A program made the position numbers and the translations under genes. 64,000 bases of DNA from Rhodoferax sp. (GTDB lineage: Bacteria > Pseudomonadota > Gammaproteobacteria > Burkholderiales > Burkholderiaceae_C): NCBI GenBank assembly GCA_031291295.1, contig JARLJI010000137.1:62001-126000 (forward strand), in the 5' to 3' direction. Numbering within the stretch: the first letter of the stretch is position 1; each line of letters starts with the position of its first letter. Below, in pieces: positions 36,309 to 46,716 of the stretch. The notes under the pieces are model-generated. The model saw only the letters and a list, made by a program, of their open reading frames with translations. It was not told the DNA's origin and did no database searches.

Positions 36309-36770
36309 TCAGTGCGTCTCGAACGGTTGACCGCCGAGTTTGAAACCCGCCTTGAGGGCTCTTTTGGCAAACCAGCCCTGGTTCATTTCCAGCACGTAGC
36401 GCACCGGTTTGGCAGAGCAGTGGGAGTTCGTCGTCTGCGGCGCCATGTCGGCCAGATTCACGATGGTGCCGTCATCGGCCACAAAAGCAGCGGTCAGCGG
36501 CAGGATGGTGTTCTTCATCCAGAAGCATTGGGTGGCCGGCACTTCAAACACAAACAGCATGCCCTCCGCTTGTGGCATCTGCTTGCGAAACATCAGCCCG
36601 ATTTCGCGCTGCTCGGGCGTTTGCGCCAGCTGGACATCGATCTGGTACATGTCTGCCGTCAACTTGATGCGCGGCAGATCGAGCTGCGGGGCGTCCTGCG
36701 CGCTCGCAGCGCCCGCCAGCAATGCGAGGCCGGCAACAAGGAGGGATAACGAAGTGCGGCGCAGAGTCAT
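36309..36770 (-). CDS. DUF192 family exported protein
   Basis: 153 residues from MTLRRTSLSLLVAGLALLAG, signal peptide cut near ASA-QD. The domain shows EQREIGLMFRKQMPQAEGML, CFWMKNTILPLTAAFVADDG and VRYVLEMNQGWFAKRALKAG, the DUF192 hallmark. An AAGGTGA lies about 8 bases before the ATG; a TTG five codons earlier was rejected. Function unknown; it may be attached to envelope maintenance. Confidence 0.9.
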   Translation of the reverse strand: MTLRRTSLSLLVAGLALLAGAASAQDAPQLDLPRIKLTADMYQIDVQLAQTPEQREIGLMFRKQMPQAEGMLFVFEVPATQCFWMKNTILPLTAAFVADDGTIVNLADMAPQTTNSHCSAKPVRYVLEMNQGWFAKRALKAGFKLGGQPFETH

Positions 36771-36803
36771 GAGGTTCACCTTCAATGGGCGGGCTCAAAA
36801 GTA

Positions 36804-36828
36804 AAAATGCCCGCAGAGCGGGCATTTT
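36804..36828 (-). terminator. bidirectional-looking terminator
   Basis: AAAATGCCCGC, AGA, GCGGGCATTTT: an 11-bp perfect stem with a 3-base loop. It ends the small secreted-protein transcript (stop at 36848) before the DUF192 gene. Confidence 0.8.
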
Positions 36829-36847
36829 CGCGCAAAGTCAAAAAGAC

Positions 36848-37081
36848 TTATTCAGCTTTGGGAGCAGCGGCTTTCGCAGCCTTCTTGGCTTTGTGCTTCT
36901 TGTGGTGGGCTTTCTTGGACATCTTGGCAGCAGGCTTGGCCGTTTCCATGGCTGGAGCGGCAGCAGGGGCGGCAGGAGCAGCCATCGGGGCGGCAGGAGC
37001 AGCCATCGGGGCGGCAGGAGCTTGTGCATAGGCACCAGCAGCAAACAGGCCAGCAATCAGGGCGCCGAGGATTTTGTTCAT
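36848..37081 (-). CDS. small secreted Ala/Pro/His/Lys-rich protein (Asr-like composition)
   Basis: 77 residues: signal peptide MNKILGALIAGLFAAGAYA, then AAPMA-type repeats, then a basic tail MSKKAHHKKHKAKKAAKAAA. The tail resembles E. coli Asr, the acid-shock periplasmic protein, in its HHKK clusters. The repeat is a 21-base DNA tandem array. AAGGAAT 8 bases upstream is the binding site. The open frame reaching back to 37213 has no similarity. A 12-bp palindrome lies just upstream, so it may be regulated separately from icd, which diverges. Confidence 0.78.
   Translation of the reverse strand: MNKILGALIAGLFAAGAYAQAPAAPMAAPAAPMAAPAAPAAAPAMETAKPAAKMSKKAHHKKHKAKKAAKAAAPKAE
36966..37021. repeat. 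2.7 tandem copies of a 21-base coding repeat
   Basis: Unit GGGGCGGCAGGAGCAGCCAT plus C, encoding APAAPMA on the minus strand. Copies are identical, so the length may vary between strains. Confidence 0.85.
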
Positions 37082-37096
37082 TTGAGAATTCCTTAA

Positions 37097-37108
37097 AGTA
37101 ACGTTACT
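37097..37108. promoter_or_regulatory. 12-bp palindrome upstream of the small secreted protein
   Basis: AGTAACGTTACT is perfectly self-complementary. It lies 15 bases before the start codon at 37081, within reach of the promoter, and may be an operator. Confidence 0.4.
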
Positions 37109-37266
37109 GTGATATTCCCTCCCAATCTTCGGAAGGCCCATCCGTAACGGGGCCACTTTGCGCTTGGTTGACAGAAGGCCGAAATTTTTAAAGTTAAAAT
37201 CAAAAAGCTGCATCCAGACAGCGCGAGCAGCAGAGTCAAGCCAGTCACCACCGGAGACGTTTCCCC

Positions 37267-38520
37267 ATGTACCAGCACATCAAAGTCCCCGCCGAGGGCC
37301 AGAAAATCACTGTCAACGCCGACATGTCCCTGAATGTGCCGGACCAGCCCATCATCCCCTTCATCGAGGGCGACGGCACGGGCGCTGACATCACGCCGGT
37401 GATGCTGAAAGTGGTGGATGCAGCGGTCGCCAAGGCCTACGACGGCAAGAAAAAAATTCACTGGATGGAGGTCTATGCCGGTGAAAAGTCCACCAAGGTG
37501 TATGGCCCCGACGTCTGGCTACCCGAAGAAACCCTGGAGGCGGTGCGCGACTATGTGGTCTCCATCAAGGGCCCGCTGACCACGCCCGTGGGCGGTGGCA
37601 TCCGCTCACTCAACGTGGCGCTGCGCCAGCAGCTCGACCTGTACGTGTGCCTGCGTCCGATCCAGTACTTCAAGGGCGTGCCCTCGCCGGTGAAGGAGCC
37701 CGAAAAGACCAACATGGTGATCTTCCGTGAAAACTCGGAAGACATCTACGCCGGCATCGAGTTCGAAGCCGAGTCCGACAAGGCCAAAAAGCTCATCAAG
37801 TTCCTGCAGGACGAAATGGGCGTCAAGAAAATCCGCTTCCCGAACACGTCCGGCATCGGCATCAAGCCGGTGTCGCGCGAAGGCACCGAGCGTCTGGTGC
37901 GCAAGGCGATCCAGTACGCGATCGACAACGACAAGCCCAGCGTGACCATCGTGCACAAGGGCAACATCATGAAGTTCAGCGAAGGCGGTTTCCGCGACTG
38001 GGCCTATGGCCTGGCGGCGAAGGAATTCGGTGCCCAGCTGATCGACGGCGGCCCGTGGATGAAGTTCAAGAACCCCAAGACGGGCAAGGACATTACCGTC
38101 AAGGACAGCATTGCCGATGCTTTCTTGCAGCAAATCCTGCTGCGCCCGGCCGAGTACAGCGTGATCGCCACGCTCAACCTGAACGGCGACTACGTGTCCG
38201 ACGCGCTGGCCGCGCAGGTCGGCGGCATTGGCATCGCCCCTGGCGCGAATCTGAGCGACACCATTGCCATGTTCGAGGCCACGCACGGCACGGCGCCCAA
38301 GTACGCCGGCAAGGACTATGTGAACCCGGGCTCCGAAATCCTCTCGGCCGAGATGATGCTGCGCCACATGGGCTGGAAAGAAGCCGCCGACCTGATCATC
38401 AGCTCGATGGAAAAGTCCATTCTGAGCAAAAAGGTCACCTACGACTTCGCCCGCCTGATGGAGGGCGCCACGCAGGTCAGCTGCTCGGGCTTTGGCCAGG
38501 TCATGATCGAGCACATGTAA
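37267..38520 (+). CDS. icd: isocitrate dehydrogenase (NADP)
   Basis: 417 residues from [20 protein letters not shown]. Substrate-binding [33 protein letters not shown], the NADP site and [20 protein letters not shown] (DxxSDxxA metal motif) and [20 protein letters not shown] are intact. It makes 2-oxoglutarate in the TCA cycle. The clpS gene follows after a hairpin. It is divergent from the small secreted protein. Confidence 0.96.
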   Translation: MYQHIKVPAEGQKITVNADMSLNVPDQPIIPFIEGDGTGADITPVMLKVVDAAVAKAYDGKKKIHWMEVYAGEKSTKVYGPDVWLPEETLEAVRDYVVSIKGPLTTPVGGGIRSLNVALRQQLDLYVCLRPIQYFKGVPSPVKEPEKTNMVIFRENSEDIYAGIEFEAESDKAKKLIKFLQDEMGVKKIRFPNTSGIGIKPVSREGTERLVRKAIQYAIDNDKPSVTIVHKGNIMKFSEGGFRDWAYGLAAKEFGAQLIDGGPWMKFKNPKTGKDITVKDSIADAFLQQILLRPAEYSVIATLNLNGDYVSDALAAQVGGIGIAPGANLSDTIAMFEATHGTAPKYAGKDYVNPGSEILSAEMMLRHMGWKEAADLIISSMEKSILSKKVTYDFARLMEGATQVSCSGFGQVMIEHM

Positions 38521-38567
38521 AGTTTGGGTTAACCCAGGCAGCCCGCCGCTGCCCCGCGCCGAATCGT

Positions 38568-38604
38568 CGCCCCGCCGAGCCTTCTGCGGGGCGGTTTGCT
38601 TTGG
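38568..38604 (+). terminator. weak terminator after icd
   Basis: CGCCCCGC and GCGGGGCG form an 8-bp stem with a 10-base loop, followed by GTTTGCTTT. Imperfect T-run, so only partial termination is likely. Confidence 0.45.
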
Positions 38605-38681
38605 GGGCTTGAATGTGGCCCGGGCGTCACCAATTTACCCTCTTGATGCAGTGCGGCGAACTGCCCGATAGAATGAAATCC

Positions 38682-39041
38682 ATGGCAACCAAAATCCCCT
38701 CCAAACCCCCTGCGCCGAGGACTCAGCCTCCCGACGGGGAGAACGGCGACTCAGTCGTTCTGGAGCGGCGCACCCAGAAGGTCAAGCCACCCCACATGCA
38801 CCAGGTGGTGATGCTCAATGACGACTACACCCCGATGGAGTTCGTGGTAGTGGTGATCCAGGAGTTTTTCAACAAGGACCGCGAAACGGCGACCCAGATC
38901 ATGCTCAAGATCCACCTGGACGGCAGGGGCGTGTGCGGCGTGTATTCGAGGGACGTGGCGGCGACCAAGGTCGATCAGGTCATGGATGCCGCCAACAAGG
39001 CCGGGCATCCGTTGCAATGCATCAGCGAACCTGTTGAATAA
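38682..39041 (+). CDS. clpS: ClpS, adaptor for N-end rule substrates
   Basis: 119 residues from [20 protein letters not shown], with a disordered N-terminus. The folded part has [20 protein letters not shown], the substrate-pocket motif NDDYTPMEF, and [20 protein letters not shown]. It hands substrates with bulky N-terminal residues to ClpA, encoded 56 bases downstream. An ATG three codons earlier (38673) is possible; neither has a strong binding site. Confidence 0.93.
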   Translation: MATKIPSKPPAPRTQPPDGENGDSVVLERRTQKVKPPHMHQVVMLNDDYTPMEFVVVVIQEFFNKDRETATQIMLKIHLDGRGVCGVYSRDVAATKVDQVMDAANKAGHPLQCISEPVE

Positions 39042-39097
39042 ATTACACAAGTGCCCATATAAAGTTCATCATTACAGCAAGGCAAAAAGGAAATCAC

Positions 39098-41437
39098 ATG
39101 ATTGCCCAGGAATTGGAAGTCAGCTTGCACATGGCCTTCGTGGAGGCCAGGCAGCAGCGCCACGAGTTCATCACCGTGGAGCATCTGTTGCTCGCCTTGC
39201 TCGATAACCCCAGCGCCGCCGAGGTGCTGCGGGCCTGCTCGGCCAACATCGACGACTTGCGCAAGTCGCTCGCCAACTTCATCAAGGACAACACGCCCCA
39301 GGTGGCGGGTGCCGACGATGTCGATACACAGCCCACGCTGGGTTTCCAGCGTGTGATCCAGCGCGCCATCATGCACGTGCAGTCCACCGGCAACGGCAAG
39401 AAGGAAGTCACCGGTGCCAACGTGCTGGTCGCCATCTTCGGCGAGAAAGACTCGCACGCCGTGTACTACCTGCACCAGCAGGGCGTCACAAGGCTGGACG
39501 TGGTGAACTTCATCGCGCACGGCATCAAGAAGAGCGATCCGCCCGAGCCCGCCAAGAGCAGCGAATCGGCCGCCCAGGAAGGCGAAGAGGGCGGTGAGCG
39601 CAACGAAAAGGCCTCGCCGCTGGAGCAGTACACGCAGAACCTGAACCAGCTCGCCAAGGACGGCAAGATCGACCCCTTGATCGGCCGCGAGTACGAGGTC
39701 GAGCGCGTGATCCAGATCCTGTGCCGCCGGCGCAAGAACAACCCGCTGCTGGTCGGTGAGGCCGGTGTCGGCAAGACCGCGATCGCCGAAGGCTTGGCCT
39801 GGCGCATCACGCAAAAGGATGTGCCGGAAATTTTGGCCGAGTCGAGCGTCTACTCGCTCGACATGGGCGCGCTTCTGGCCGGTACCAAATACCGCGGGGA
39901 CTTCGAGCAGCGCCTCAAGGGGGTGCTGAAGAACCTCAAGGACAAGCCCAACGCGATCCTGTTTATCGACGAGATCCACACCCTGATCGGGGCCGGCGCG
40001 GCTTCGGGCGGCACGCTGGACGCGTCCAACCTGCTCAAGCCCGCGCTGAGCTCGGGCCAGATCAAATGCATCGGCGCCACCACATTCACCGAATACCGGG
40101 GGATCTTTGAGAAGGACGCTGCGCTGTCACGGCGCTTCCAGAAAGTGGATGTGGTGGAGCCCACCGTCGCCGAAACCGTGGAGATTCTCAAGGGACTGAA
40201 GTCGCGCTTTGAAGAGCACCACAGCGTCAAGTACGCCGTGGCGGCGCTGCAGGCTGCAGCGGAGCTGTCCGCCAAGTACATCAACGACCGGCATCTGCCC
40301 GACAAGGCGATCGACGTGATCGACGAGGCTGGCGCGGCGCAGCGCATCCTGCCTGCCAACAAGCGCAAGAAGACGATCACCAAGACCGAGGTCGAGGAGA
40401 TCGTGGCCAAGATCGCGCGCATTCCACCGGCCAATGTGTCGAACGACGACCGCGGCAAACTCAAGACGCTGGAGCGCGACCTGAAGAGCGTGGTGTTCGG
40501 CCAGGACAAGGCAATTGATGTGCTGGCAAGCGCCGTCAAGATGGCGCGCTCGGGCCTGGGCAAAGGCGACAAGCCGATTGGCTCGTTCCTGTTCTCCGGC
40601 CCCACGGGCGTCGGCAAGACCGAAGCGGCCAAGCAGCTCGCCTACATCATGGGCATCGAGCTGATCCGCTTCGACATGTCGGAGTACATGGAGCGCCATG
40701 CCGTGAGCCGCCTGATCGGCGCGCCGCCGGGCTACGTCGGTTTTGACCAGGGCGGGCTGTTGACCGAGGCCGTTACCAAGAAGCCGCACGCGGTGCTGCT
40801 GCTCGATGAGATCGAGAAGGCGCACCCGGACATCTTCAACGTGCTGCTGCAGGTGATGGACCATGGCACGCTGACCGACAACAACGGGCGCAAGGCCGAC
40901 TTCCGCAACATCATCATCATCATGACGACGAATGCGGGCGCCGAGACCATGAACAAGGCAATGATCGGCTTCACGACGCATCGCGAAGCGGGCGACGAGA
41001 TGGCCGACATCAAGCGCCTGTTCACGCCCGAGTTCCGCAATCGGCTGGACGCCACGGTGAGCTTCAAGGCGCTGGACGAAACGGTGATCCTGCGCGTGGT
41101 CGACAAGTTCCTGCTGCAGCTCGAGACGCAACTGGCCGAGAAGAAGGTGGAGGTCACCTTCACCGATGCGCTGCGCAAGTACCTGGGCAAGAAGGGGTTC
41201 GATCCGCTGATGGGCGCGCGCCCGATGCAGCGCCTGATCCAGGACACGATCCGCCGCGCGCTGGCCGACGAGTTGCTGTTCGGTCGCCTGATGGATGGTG
41301 GACGCCTGACGGTGGACATGAAGGTGACCACCGACGACAAGGGTGTCGAGAGCGGCGAGGTGGTGCTCGACATCCAGCCGCTGCCCAAGAAGGAAGGTCG
41401 CGCCAAACCGGAGTCGGAAGAAGCGACCACCGGCTGA
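39098..41437 (+). CDS. clpA: ClpA, AAA+ unfoldase of ClpAP
   Basis: 779 residues. An N-domain (~1-145) is followed by two AAA+ modules. Walker A motifs are GEAGVGKTA (~220) and GPTGVGKTE (~505), and Walker B VLLLDEIEK. MIGFTTHREA near 625 contains the IGF loop that docks on ClpP. The tail ends in an acidic stretch. It unfolds proteins for degradation by ClpP, which is not in the window, together with ClpS. Confidence 0.96.
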   Translation: MIAQELEVSLHMAFVEARQQRHEFITVEHLLLALLDNPSAAEVLRACSANIDDLRKSLANFIKDNTPQVAGADDVDTQPTLGFQRVIQRAIMHVQSTGNGKKEVTGANVLVAIFGEKDSHAVYYLHQQGVTRLDVVNFIAHGIKKSDPPEPAKSSESAAQEGEEGGERNEKASPLEQYTQNLNQLAKDGKIDPLIGREYEVERVIQILCRRRKNNPLLVGEAGVGKTAIAEGLAWRITQKDVPEILAESSVYSLDMGALLAGTKYRGDFEQRLKGVLKNLKDKPNAILFIDEIHTLIGAGAASGGTLDASNLLKPALSSGQIKCIGATTFTEYRGIFEKDAALSRRFQKVDVVEPTVAETVEILKGLKSRFEEHHSVKYAVAALQAAAELSAKYINDRHLPDKAIDVIDEAGAAQRILPANKRKKTITKTEVEEIVAKIARIPPANVSNDDRGKLKTLERDLKSVVFGQDKAIDVLASAVKMARSGLGKGDKPIGSFLFSGPTGVGKTEAAKQLAYIMGIELIRFDMSEYMERHAVSRLIGAPPGYVGFDQGGLLTEAVTKKPHAVLLLDEIEKAHPDIFNVLLQVMDHGTLTDNNGRKADFRNIIIIMTTNAGAETMNKAMIGFTTHREAGDEMADIKRLFTPEFRNRLDATVSFKALDETVILRVVDKFLLQLETQLAEKKVEVTFTDALRKYLGKKGFDPLMGARPMQRLIQDTIRRALADELLFGRLMDGGRLTVDMKVTTDDKGVESGEVVLDIQPLPKKEGRAKPESEEATTG

Positions 41438-41457
41438 TACCGCCTGCGGCAAAATGC

Positions 41458-41491
41458 AAAGGGTCGACAGCGTCAAGCTGCCGACCCTTTT
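41458..41491 (+). terminator. clpA terminator
   Basis: AAAGGGTCG and CGACCCTTTT form a stem of 9 bp, extended inside by AGC/GCT, then a T-run. The GCTAT element at 41492 begins exactly where the terminator ends. Confidence 0.8.
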
Positions 41492-41508
41492 GCTATTTTA
41501 ATGATAGC
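41492..41508. repeat. GCTAT-family element, short form, after clpA
   Basis: GCTAT, TTTAATG, ATAGC. Intergenic, between the clpA terminator and sbcB. Confidence 0.7.
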
Positions 41509-41569
41509 TATATTCCGATACCCAGTAATAGTTTCAGGACTTTTTCATTCATAAAACTCCCGGGTGACC

Positions 41570-43006
41570 ATGCACACCTTTCTCTGGCACGACTACGAAA
41601 CCTTCGGCATCCAGGTGCGGCGCGACCGGCCGGCCCAGTTCGCGGCCATCCGCACCGACGCCGATCTCAATGAAATCGGCGAACCGCTGATGCTGTACTG
41701 CCAGCCGGCGCCCGATTTCCTGCCCGACCCGCAGTCGTGCCTGATCACCGGCATCACGCCGCAGCTATGCCTGCAGCGCGGCATGCCGGAGCACCAGTTT
41801 GCCGCGCAGATCGAGCAGGCGCTGGCCAAGCCCGGCACGATTGGCGTGGGCTACAACACCATCCGCTTCGACGACGAGATCACGCGCTTCATGTTCTGGC
41901 GCAACCTGATCGACCCCTACGCGCGCGAGTGGCAAAACGAGTGCGGACGCTGGGACCTGTTAGATGTGGGGCGCACCGCGTACGCGCTGCGCCCGGACGG
42001 CGTCAATTGGCCGAAAAACGCCCAGGGCGGCGCCAGCTTCAAGCTGACCGACCTGACGGCCGCCAATGGGCTCACCCACGAGGCAGCGCACGACGCGCTG
42101 TCCGACGTGCGCGCCACCATCGCGCTGGCGCGGCTGCTTCGGGGCGCGCAGCCCAAGCTGTTCGACTTTTGCCTGGGACTGCACAAGAAAGACCGCGTGG
42201 CGGCAGAGCTGGGCTTGCCCACCTCGCCGCAGTTTGCCAGGCCGTTTCTGCACATCTCGGGCATGTTCCCGGCCGAGCGCGGCTGCCTGGCGGTCATGTG
42301 GCCGCTGGCCAGCCACCCGACCAATAAAAACGAGCTGATTGCCTGGGACCTGGCGCACGACCCGCGCGAGCTTGCCCTGCTGGACGCCGACACGATCCGC
42401 ACGCGCCTGTTCAGCCGGGCCGACGATCTGCCCGAAGGCATCGTGCGGCTGCCGGTCAAGACCATCCACCTGAACAAATCGCCGATGGTGGTGAGCCATC
42501 TCAAGACGCTCACGCCCGCGATGGCGCAGCGCTGGGGGCTGGACGTTGACCAGGCCCTGGCGCACGCCGGCGCCGCGGCCGCGCTGCCCGACATGAGCGC
42601 GATCTGGCAGGAAGTCTTCCGCCGCCCCCCCGAGCCGGCGCCCGATGTGGATGAGGATTTGTACGGCGGCTTCGTCGGCAACAGCGACCGGCGCAAGCTC
42701 ACGCAGCTGCGCGGCCTCTCCCCGGAGAAACTGGCCGCTGCCCGCACCGGTTTTGACGACCCGCGGCTGGAGGAGCTGCTGTTTCGCTACCGCGCGCGCA
42801 ACTATCCCGCCACCTTGTCGGACGACGAGGCCCGGCGCTGGGAAGAACACCGCGCGGCCCGCCTGTTCGAAGGCGAGGGCGGCGCCCGCACAGTGGAGCA
42901 GCTGTTCACCGAGATCGATGAGTTGTCGGAGACGGCCGACGAGCGCGGCGAGGAGATCCTGGGCGCGCTGTACGACTACGCCGAGAGCATCGCCCCCTCG
43001 CGCTGA
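41570..43006 (+). CDS. sbcB: exodeoxyribonuclease I
   Basis: 478 residues from MHTFLWHDYETFGIQVRRDR. DEDDh exonuclease residues are in HDYETFG, GYNTIRFDDEITRFMFWRNL and HEAAHDALSDVRATIALARL. The C-terminal DNA-binding region has HLNKSPMVVSHLKTLTPAMA and LTQLRGLSPEKLAAARTGFD. It digests single-stranded DNA 3' to 5' in repair and recombination. The ATG at 41570 was taken over a GTG two codons upstream. Confidence 0.95.
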   Translation: MHTFLWHDYETFGIQVRRDRPAQFAAIRTDADLNEIGEPLMLYCQPAPDFLPDPQSCLITGITPQLCLQRGMPEHQFAAQIEQALAKPGTIGVGYNTIRFDDEITRFMFWRNLIDPYAREWQNECGRWDLLDVGRTAYALRPDGVNWPKNAQGGASFKLTDLTAANGLTHEAAHDALSDVRATIALARLLRGAQPKLFDFCLGLHKKDRVAAELGLPTSPQFARPFLHISGMFPAERGCLAVMWPLASHPTNKNELIAWDLAHDPRELALLDADTIRTRLFSRADDLPEGIVRLPVKTIHLNKSPMVVSHLKTLTPAMAQRWGLDVDQALAHAGAAAALPDMSAIWQEVFRRPPEPAPDVDEDLYGGFVGNSDRRKLTQLRGLSPEKLAAARTGFDDPRLEELLFRYRARNYPATLSDDEARRWEEHRAARLFEGEGGARTVEQLFTEIDELSETADERGEEILGALYDYAESIAPSR

Positions 43007-43031
43007 AGCCACTGATGTGTCCGGGCGCCCG

Positions 43032-43871
43032 ATGACAATGACGATAACGACGACCGATCTGGCCGATTTCGCGCAGCGCCACCGGCGGCTGTTCGTGCTC
43101 ACCGGCGCGGGCTGCAGCACGGAATCCGGCATCCCGGACTACCGCGATGCCAATGGCGACTGGAAGCGCGCCGCGCCCGTGACCTACCAGGCCTTCATGG
43201 GCGAGGAGGCCACACGCCAGCGCTACTGGGCGCGCAGCCTGGTCGGCTGGCGCGTGATCGGCCAGGCAAACCCCAGCCTGGCGCACCACGCGCTGGCCCG
43301 GCTGGAGGCTGCCGGGCGCGTCGAACTGCTGCTCACGCAGAACGTGGACGGCCTGCACCGTGCCGCCGGCAGCCGGCGCGTGATCGATTTGCACGGGCGC
43401 ATCGACAGCGTGCGCTGCATGGCCTGCGAAGCCCGCAGCCCGCGCGCGGCGCTGCAGGCCGAACTGCTGCGCCGCAATCCCGAATGGGCCGCGCTGGATG
43501 CGAAAGCCGCGCCCGACGGCGACGCCGACCTCGAGGCCCGCGACTTCTCGGGCTTTGACATTCCCGCGTGCGCGCACTGCGGCGGCCTGCTCAAGCCCGA
43601 CGTGGTCTTCTTCGGCGAGAACGTGCCGCGGGAGCGTGTCAGCGAGGCGCTGGGCGCATTGGCGCAGGCCGATGCCGTGCTGGTGGCCGGCTCCTCGCTG
43701 ATGGTGTATTCGGGCTTTCGCTTCGTGCAGGCGGCCGTGGCAGCCGGCAAGCCGGTGGCCGCTGTCAATCTGGGGCGCACGCGGGCGGACGAACTGCTGG
43801 TGCTGAAGCTGGAGCAGCCCGTGGGCGAGGCGCTGGACTCGCTCGCCAGCGCCCTGGCCGAACACTCTTAA
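43032..43871 (+). CDS. NAD-dependent sirtuin-family protein deacylase
   Basis: 279 residues. [20 protein letters not shown] (NAD loop), [16 protein letters not shown], the catalytic [15 protein letters not shown] and [20 protein letters not shown] are all present. The zinc site uses CMAC and CAHC. It removes acyl groups from lysines with NAD. The ATG at 43032 falls inside a longer open frame that is only sbcB shadow. It is convergent and overlaps the YebC paralogue by 4 bases. Confidence 0.93.
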   Translation: MTMTITTTDLADFAQRHRRLFVLTGAGCSTESGIPDYRDANGDWKRAAPVTYQAFMGEEATRQRYWARSLVGWRVIGQANPSLAHHALARLEAAGRVELLLTQNVDGLHRAAGSRRVIDLHGRIDSVRCMACEARSPRAALQAELLRRNPEWAALDAKAAPDGDADLEARDFSGFDIPACAHCGGLLKPDVVFFGENVPRERVSEALGALAQADAVLVAGSSLMVYSGFRFVQAAVAAGKPVAAVNLGRTRADELLVLKLEQPVGEALDSLASALAEHS

Positions 43872-44581
43872 CCCGCCAGGCCCACAAACACGTTCTGCAC
43901 GTCGTCGTTGCCGTCGATGGCCGCCAGGAAGGCTTCCACCTCTTCCAGCTCTGCCGCGCCCAGGCTTGCGGGGTCGATCGGATTCTTCGGCCGGTACCCC
44001 AGCTTCGCGGACAAAACGCTGAAACCGTGGGTGGGCAGCGCACGACTCACCAGATCGAGATCGGTGGGATCGGTCAGGAACAGGGTGGTGCCGTCTTCCT
44101 CGCCCGGCTCAAAATCCTGGGCGCCCGCTTCAATTGCGGCCAGTTCGGGATCAGCGCCGGCGGTTGCAGGTTCGGCCTCGATCATGCCCACATGGTCGAA
44201 ATCCCAGGACACCGAGCCCGACGTGCCCAGCTGGCCCTTGCGGAACAGCACGCGCATCTCGGGCGCGGTGCGGTTCACGTTGTCGGTCAGGCATTCGACC
44301 ATCACGGGCACGCGGTGCGGCGCAAAGCCCTCGTACATCACGTGCTCGAACTGCACCGCCTCGCCCGTGAGCCCGGCGCCCTTCTTGATGGCCCGGTCCA
44401 GGGTTTCCTTGGGCATGGACACCTTGCGTGCCTGCTCCACGACCAGTCGCAGACGCGAATTCAGGGCCGGATCGACGCCGCCGCGCGCCGCCACCATGAT
44501 GTCCTTGGCCAGTCGCCCGAACAGCTTGCCCCTGGCATCCGCGGCCTGTGCCTTGCCTTTTGCTTTCCACTGCGCGCCCAT
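43868..44581 (-). CDS. YebC/PmpR-family protein, second paralogue
   Basis: 237 residues from [20 protein letters not shown]. It has the YebC domains: N-terminal helical ([20 protein letters not shown]), [40 protein letters not shown], and a C-terminal domain. It differs from the canonical YebC at 59924 (no [14 protein letters not shown] start), so it is the YeeN-type paralogue. YebC proteins help ribosomes through proline stretches or act as regulators; which holds here is unknown. Confidence 0.92.
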   Translation of the reverse strand: MGAQWKAKGKAQAADARGKLFGRLAKDIMVAARGGVDPALNSRLRLVVEQARKVSMPKETLDRAIKKGAGLTGEAVQFEHVMYEGFAPHRVPVMVECLTDNVNRTAPEMRVLFRKGQLGTSGSVSWDFDHVGMIEAEPATAGADPELAAIEAGAQDFEPGEEDGTTLFLTDPTDLDLVSRALPTHGFSVLSAKLGYRPKNPIDPASLGAAELEEVEAFLAAIDGNDDVQNVFVGLAG

Positions 44582-44684
44582 GTGTGAGGTTCCTTGATGT
44601 TTTGCCGCATTGCTGCGTGAACCCCGCAGTTTATGCCAGGGGCCAGCGGCTCCTACAATCCTCCCCTTACTCAAAACACCCACC

Positions 44685-45185
44685 ATGCCAACGACCGACG
44701 CCGAAGACGGAACAGAAAAAATTCAGGAACCGCGCCTGTGGCGCGATAACGGCTGGACCGCGCGCGTCATCAAGAACGAAGACGACGACGGCTGGGCCGT
44801 GGCCATGACGCTGCAAGGCCAGGCGGAGCCGGCTCTGGTCGGGCCGTGGACCATGGGGCGCGACAAGAAAAATCCCAAGCCGCTGGATGTGTCGGCGTTC
44901 AACACCCTGGTCAAGACCGCCGCTGAATTCGTGCGCCGGCATGAGCAGCAGCTGCACGCCACGCTGCACCAGCAGATCGCCATCACGCACGGCACGGACC
45001 GCTTCAGCGTCTCGCTCGACATCGAGCCCGACGAAGAGAATCCGTCCGCGCTGCTCCGCGCCCTGGATGCCGCTGGTGAACTGCTGGCGGAAATCCGCGT
45101 GGCGCCTTCTTTCAAGCTCACCCGGGCCAGCGCAAGCGCCTGGGCCGAGGCCGGTTTCAGCGCGGACGCCGTGCGCAGGGCGTAG
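44685..45185 (+). CDS. hypothetical protein, 166 residues
   Basis: Starts [20 protein letters not shown]. The sequence is acidic and has [20 protein letters not shown] and an orderly helical C-terminus ending [11 protein letters not shown], with no signal, membrane segment or recognised motif. The length, codon use and neat spacing to the next gene (13 bases) argue for a real cytoplasmic protein. I do not recognise the family. Confidence 0.75.
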   Translation: MPTTDAEDGTEKIQEPRLWRDNGWTARVIKNEDDDGWAVAMTLQGQAEPALVGPWTMGRDKKNPKPLDVSAFNTLVKTAAEFVRRHEQQLHATLHQQIAITHGTDRFSVSLDIEPDEENPSALLRALDAAGELLAEIRVAPSFKLTRASASAWAEAGFSADAVRRA

Positions 45186-45198
45186 CGTGAGTGCAGCC

Positions 45199-46110
45199 AT
45201 GAAAGTCGCTGTCATGGGGGCAGGCGCCGTGGGCTGCTACTACGGCGGCATGCTGGCGCGCGCCGGCCACGACGTGGTGCTGATCGCCCGGCCCCCGCAC
45301 GTGCAGGCCATCCACCGCGACGGCCTGCGCATGGAAACGCGCCGCTTTGACGAGTACGTTCGCCTGGCCGCCAGCGCCGAGGCCGGCGCGGTGCAGGGCG
45401 CCGACCTGGTCCTGTTCTGCGTCAAGTCCACCGACACCGAATCGGCCGGCGCCCAGATGCGGCCGCACCTGCCGGCCGACGCTCTGGTGTTGTGCCTGCA
45501 AAACGGCGTGGACAACGCCGACCGGCTGCGCGCGGTGCTGTCCGACACCGCGGTCGCCGCCGCCGTGGTGTACGTGGCCACCGAGATGGCCGGCCCCGGC
45601 CACGTCAGGCACCACGGCCGTGGCGAACTGGTGATCGAGCCCGTCAATTCCAGCTCGTTGTCCAGCGAGGCCGTGGCGCAAGCCCTGATCGCCGCCGGCG
45701 TGCCCACCGAAGTCTCCAGCAACGTGCGCGGCGCGCTGTGGGCCAAGCTCATCCTCAACTGCGCCTACAACGCCGTCTCGGCGATTGCCCAGCTGCCCTA
45801 CGGCAAGACGGTGCAGGGCGAGGGCGTGAAAGACGTGATGCGCGACGTGGTGGCCGAATGCCTGGCCGTGGCCCAGGCTGAGAGCGTGCAGGTGCCCGGC
45901 GACGCGGTGGCGACGGTAGACACGCTTGCCGACAGCATGCCCAGCCAGTTTTCATCGACCGCGCAGGATCTGGCGCGCGGCAAACGCAGCGAGATCGACT
46001 ACCTTAATGGACTGGTGGTGCGGCGCGGCGAGGCGCTGGGGATTGCGACGCCGGCGAACCGGGTGTTGTGGGCGTTGGTGAAGCTGCTGGAATCAAAGCA
46101 GTCGTCGTAG
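45199..46110 (+). CDS. 2-dehydropantoate 2-reductase (PanE/ApbA family)
   Basis: 303 residues from MKVAVMGAGAVGCYYGGMLA, with the NADP loop GAGAVG. The catalytic Lys is in VRGALWAKLILNCAYNAVSA and the end SEIDYLNGLVVRRGEALGIA is typical. The family makes pantoate for coenzyme A, though paralogues reduce other 2-keto acids, so I give no symbol. A GTG 11 bases before the ATG was rejected because it does not improve similarity. The neighbours do not point to pantothenate synthesis. Confidence 0.9.
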   Translation: MKVAVMGAGAVGCYYGGMLARAGHDVVLIARPPHVQAIHRDGLRMETRRFDEYVRLAASAEAGAVQGADLVLFCVKSTDTESAGAQMRPHLPADALVLCLQNGVDNADRLRAVLSDTAVAAAVVYVATEMAGPGHVRHHGRGELVIEPVNSSSLSSEAVAQALIAAGVPTEVSSNVRGALWAKLILNCAYNAVSAIAQLPYGKTVQGEGVKDVMRDVVAECLAVAQAESVQVPGDAVATVDTLADSMPSQFSSTAQDLARGKRSEIDYLNGLVVRRGEALGIATPANRVLWALVKLLESKQSS

Positions 46111-46159
46111 GGCTGCGTCTTCGCGCATCCCTCGAAGGTCAGGTCAACCGCTATTTGCT

Positions 46160-46633
<474 letters not shown>

Positions 46634-46699
46634 GGATGCGCCCCGTTCCGTAATTTTTGATAAAAAGTGGCTGTGGCCGTTATCTGTCAATGACAATAT

Positions 46700-46716
46700 G
46701 CTACTGTTTTTGTAGC
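46700..46716. repeat. GCTAC...GTAGC element at the end of DUF1499
   Basis: GCTAC, TGTTTTT, GTAGC. The DUF1499 stop codon is inside it, so the repeat sets the last residues of that protein. Confidence 0.5.

Noticed and set aside
42645-43031. Upstream extension of the sirtuin frame
   Set aside because: It is sbcB read in another frame; similarity begins at the ATG at 43032.
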